This document shows positions 61,756 through 64,000 of a stretch of DNA of 64,000 nt, in pieces. The stretch spans positions 3,929,501 through 3,993,500 of the forward strand of contig NC_083384.1 of NCBI RefSeq assembly GCF_031755915.1, in the 5' to 3' direction. The notes beneath the pieces are model-generated. The model searched no databases. It saw only the letters and a list, made by a program, of their open reading frames with translations, and was not told the DNA's origin. Positions within the stretch are counted from its first letter, which is position 1. Each line of letters starts with the position of its first letter. Position numbers and translations under genes: made by a program. Origin of the DNA: Ziziphus jujuba (lineage: Eukaryota; Streptophyta; Magnoliopsida; Rosales; Rhamnaceae).

Positions 61756-64000
61756 GCATAAATACCATTATGCGTCGCCTATTATTGTGAAAATTTTTTT
61801 TTTTTGTTTTTTTCTAAGTATTAAACAGTTGATTTCTTTCAACTTTAAATAACAAGTGAAAATGTTATAGCTGCTTCACAATGCTTTTTTTTTTGTTTTT
61901 TCAATTAAATTTTTAGAAAATACGTTATTGATATACGGCGACGCATAAATACTTTAATGTTTTGCCTATTATTGTGAATTTTATTTTTTGATGTTTTTTT
62001 CTAAGTATTATACAGTTGATTTCTTTCAACTTTAAATAACAAGTGAAAATGTTATAGCTGCTTCACAGTACTTTTTTTTTTTTGTTTATTCAAATAAATT
62101 TTTAGAGTATATGTTATTGATATATAGCGACGCATAAACACCATTATGCGTCGCCTATTATTGTGAAAATTTTTTTTTTGTTTTTTTCTAAGCATTAAAC
62201 AGTTGATTTGTTTGAACTTTAAATAACAAGTGAAAATGTTATAGCTGCTTCACAGTGCGTTTTTTTTTTGTTTTTTCAAATAAATTTTTAGCAAATATGT
62301 TATTGATGTATGGCGACGCATAAATACCATTATGCATCGCCTATTATTGTGAAAATTTTGTTTTTTTGTTTTTTTCTATGTATTAAACAGTTGATTTATT
62401 TCAACTTTAAATAACAAGTGAAAATGTTATAGCTGCTTCACAGTGCTTTTTTTTTTTGTTTTTTCAAATAAAGTTTTAGCAAATATGTTATTGATGTATG
62501 GCGACGCATAAATACCATTATGCGTCGCCTATTATTGTGAAAAGTTTGTTTTTTTGTTTTTTTCTAAGTATTATACAGTTGATTTCTTTCAACTTTAAAT
62601 AACAAGTGAAAATGTTATAGCTGCTTCACGGTGCTTTTTTTTTTTGTTTTTTCAAATAAATTTTTAGAAAATATGTTATTGATATATGGCGACGCATAAA
62701 TACCATTATGCGTCGCCTATTATTGTGGAAATTTTTTTTTTTTTTGTTTTCTTCTAAGTATTAAACAGTTGATTTCTTTCAACTTTAAATAACAAGTGAA
62801 AATGTTATAGCTGCTTCACAGTACGTTTTTTTTTTGTTTATTCAAATAAATTTTTAGAATATATGTTATTGATATATAGCGACGCATAAACACCATTATG
62901 CGTCGCCTATTATTGTGAAAATTTTTTTTTTGTTTTTTTCTAAGCATTAAACAGTTGATTTTTTGAACTTTAAATAACAAGTGAAAATGTTATAGCTGCT
63001 TCACAGTGCGTTTTTTTTTTGTTTTTTCAAGTAAATTTTTAGCAAATATGTTATTGATGTATGGCGACGCATAAATACCATTATGCATCGCCTATTATTG
63101 TGAAAATTTTGTTTTTTTGTTTTTTTCTAAGTATTAAACAGTTGATTTATTTCAACTTTAAATAACAAGTGAAAATGTTATAGCTGCTTCACAGTGCTTT
63201 TTTTTTTTGCTTTTTCAAATATAAGTTTTAGCAAATATGTTATTGATGTATGGCGACGCATAAATACCATTATGCGTCGCCTATTATTGTGAAAAGTTTG
63301 TTTTTTTGTTTTTTTCTAAGTATTATACAGTTGATTTCTTTCAACTTTAAATAACAAGTGAAAATGTTATAGCTGCTTCATGGTGCTTTTTTTTTTTTGT
63401 TTTTTCAAATAAATTTTTAGAAAATATGTTATTGATATATGGCGACGCATAAAGACCATTATGCGTCGCCTATTATTGTGAAATTTTTTTTTTGTTTTTT
63501 TCTAAGCATTAAACAGTTGATTTGTTTGAACTTTAAATAACAAGTGAAAATGTTATAGCTGCTTCACAGTGCGTTCTTTTTTTGTTTTTTCAAATAAATT
63601 TTTAGCAAATATATTATTGATGTATGGCGACGCATAAATACCATTATGCATCGCCTATTATTGTGAAAATTTTGTTTTTTTGTTTTTTTCTAAGTATTAA
63701 ACAGTTGATTTCTTTCAACTTTAAATAACAAGTGAAAATGTTATAGCTGCTTCACAATGCTTTTTTTTTTGTTTTTTCAATTAAATTTTTAGAAAATACG
63801 TTATTGATATACGGCGACGCATAAATACTTTAATGTTTTGCCTATTATTGTGAATTTTATTTTTTGTTGTTTTTTTCTAAGTATTATACAGTTGATTTCT
63901 TTCAACTTTAAATAACAAGTGAAAATGTTATAGCTGCTTGACAGTACTTTTTTTTTTTGTTTATTCAAATAAATTTTTAGAGTATATGTTATTGATATAT
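61756..64000 (+). repeat. Right-end satellite stretch
   Basis: About twelve more monomers of the right-hand types (ACTTTAATG, CGCATAAACACC, GCATCGCC, GAAAAGTTTG) in an order not matching the 3.76-kb HOR. Palindromes with normal loops stand at 62500 and about 63243 in the context that is loop-inverted elsewhere. A GCTTGACAG change occurs near 63937. The window ends inside a monomer just before a palindrome. Confidence 0.72.

Larger units (their letters stand above)
1..64000 (+). repeat. Satellite DNA array, ~187-bp monomer, about 340 head-to-tail copies
   Basis: The start of the GGCGACGC motif recurs at 26, 213, 401, 588, 775, 963, 1149, 1337 and 1524, that is every 186-188 bp, and the same spacing continues to the end. 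All copies have the same orientation; I saw no strand switch, no transposon insertion and no unique sequence. The + strand is T-rich with long T runs, and the only GC-rich part of a unit is the palindrome. A period near 187 bp is about one nucleosome plus linker, as in many eukaryotic centromeric and pericentromeric satellites (established for such families; its application here is inference). The window starts and ends inside a monomer. The family is not one I recognise, and the host cannot be named from this sequence. No promoter, terminator, RNA gene or protein-coding gene is supported anywhere. Confidence 0.98.

Noticed and set aside
1..64000. CRISPR array
   Set aside because: Direct repeats with a regular period and a palindrome could suggest one, but the period is 187 bp and the sequence between palindromes is itself repeated, so there are no unique spacers and no cas genes.
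1..64000. Hammerhead ribozyme, as found in some satellite DNAs
   Set aside because: The CTGANGA and GAAA core pair is not present in the monomer; GTTATTGATGTATGG only resembles it loosely.
1..64000. Telomeric repeats
   Set aside because: No run of TTAGGG-like, TTAGG-like or TTTAGGG-like units on either strand.

Overview
The whole 64-kb window is one uninterrupted array of satellite DNA. I see no gene, RNA gene, transposon, CRISPR array or unique sequence in it. The monomer is about 187 bp and repeats strictly head-to-tail in one orientation about 340 times. Both window edges cut through a monomer, so the array continues on both sides. It is very AT-rich and strongly strand-asymmetric, with long T runs on the + strand. 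Tens of kilobases of pure satellite with layered higher-order repeats points to a eukaryotic heterochromatic locus (centromeric, pericentromeric or subtelomeric). I cannot name the organism: I do not recognise this monomer family, and no host gene is present.

Each monomer is built in the same order. First comes a GC-rich 30-bp palindrome (12-bp arms GGCGACGCATAA and TTATGCGTCGCC, 6-base loop) that carries most of the unit's CpGs. Next is a T-rich tract, then a small AGTTGA/TCAACT stem-loop, then a GTGAA/TTCAC inverted repeat, then a second T-rich tract, and finally a short AT-rich linker (AAATAAATTTTTAGAAAATATGTTATTGAT-like) into the next palindrome. The two T tracts lie about 90 bp apart, roughly half a period. 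Monomers fall into recognisable classes: intact palindrome; eroded right arm (TTATGTTTTGCC); altered left arm (AGCGACGC or TCGCTACGC); and inverted loop.

Region by region: (1) 0.2-2.2 kb is a 936-bp five-monomer higher-order repeat (HOR). (2) 2.2-5.7 kb shuffles the same monomer types. (3) 5.7-11.7 kb is an 11-monomer, 2,059-bp HOR, two full copies plus a partial one. (4) 11.7-15 kb is irregular, rich in 52-bp partial duplications, and holds two loop-inverted palindromes. (5) 15-28.4 kb is a 6.61-kb block present twice, itself containing a 2.24-kb 12-monomer repeat. (6) 23.9-33 kb is a 4.67-kb, 25-monomer duplication. (7) 29.9-48.9 kb is a 9.52-kb block present twice and nearly identical, with a 1.18-kb unit present three times inside each copy. 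(8) 49-64 kb is a distinct sub-array with 3.76-kb (20-monomer) and 1.5-kb (8-monomer) HORs and eight loop-inverted palindromes.

The array therefore shows amplification at several nested scales. The most unusual observation is that the hairpin loop has been flipped in place in ten monomers while the flanks stay unchanged. Other notable signals are C-to-T/G-to-A changes concentrated at the palindrome's CpGs, and a recurrent 52-bp partial duplication at an ACAGT microhomology. All comparisons were made by eye, so block edges are approximate.
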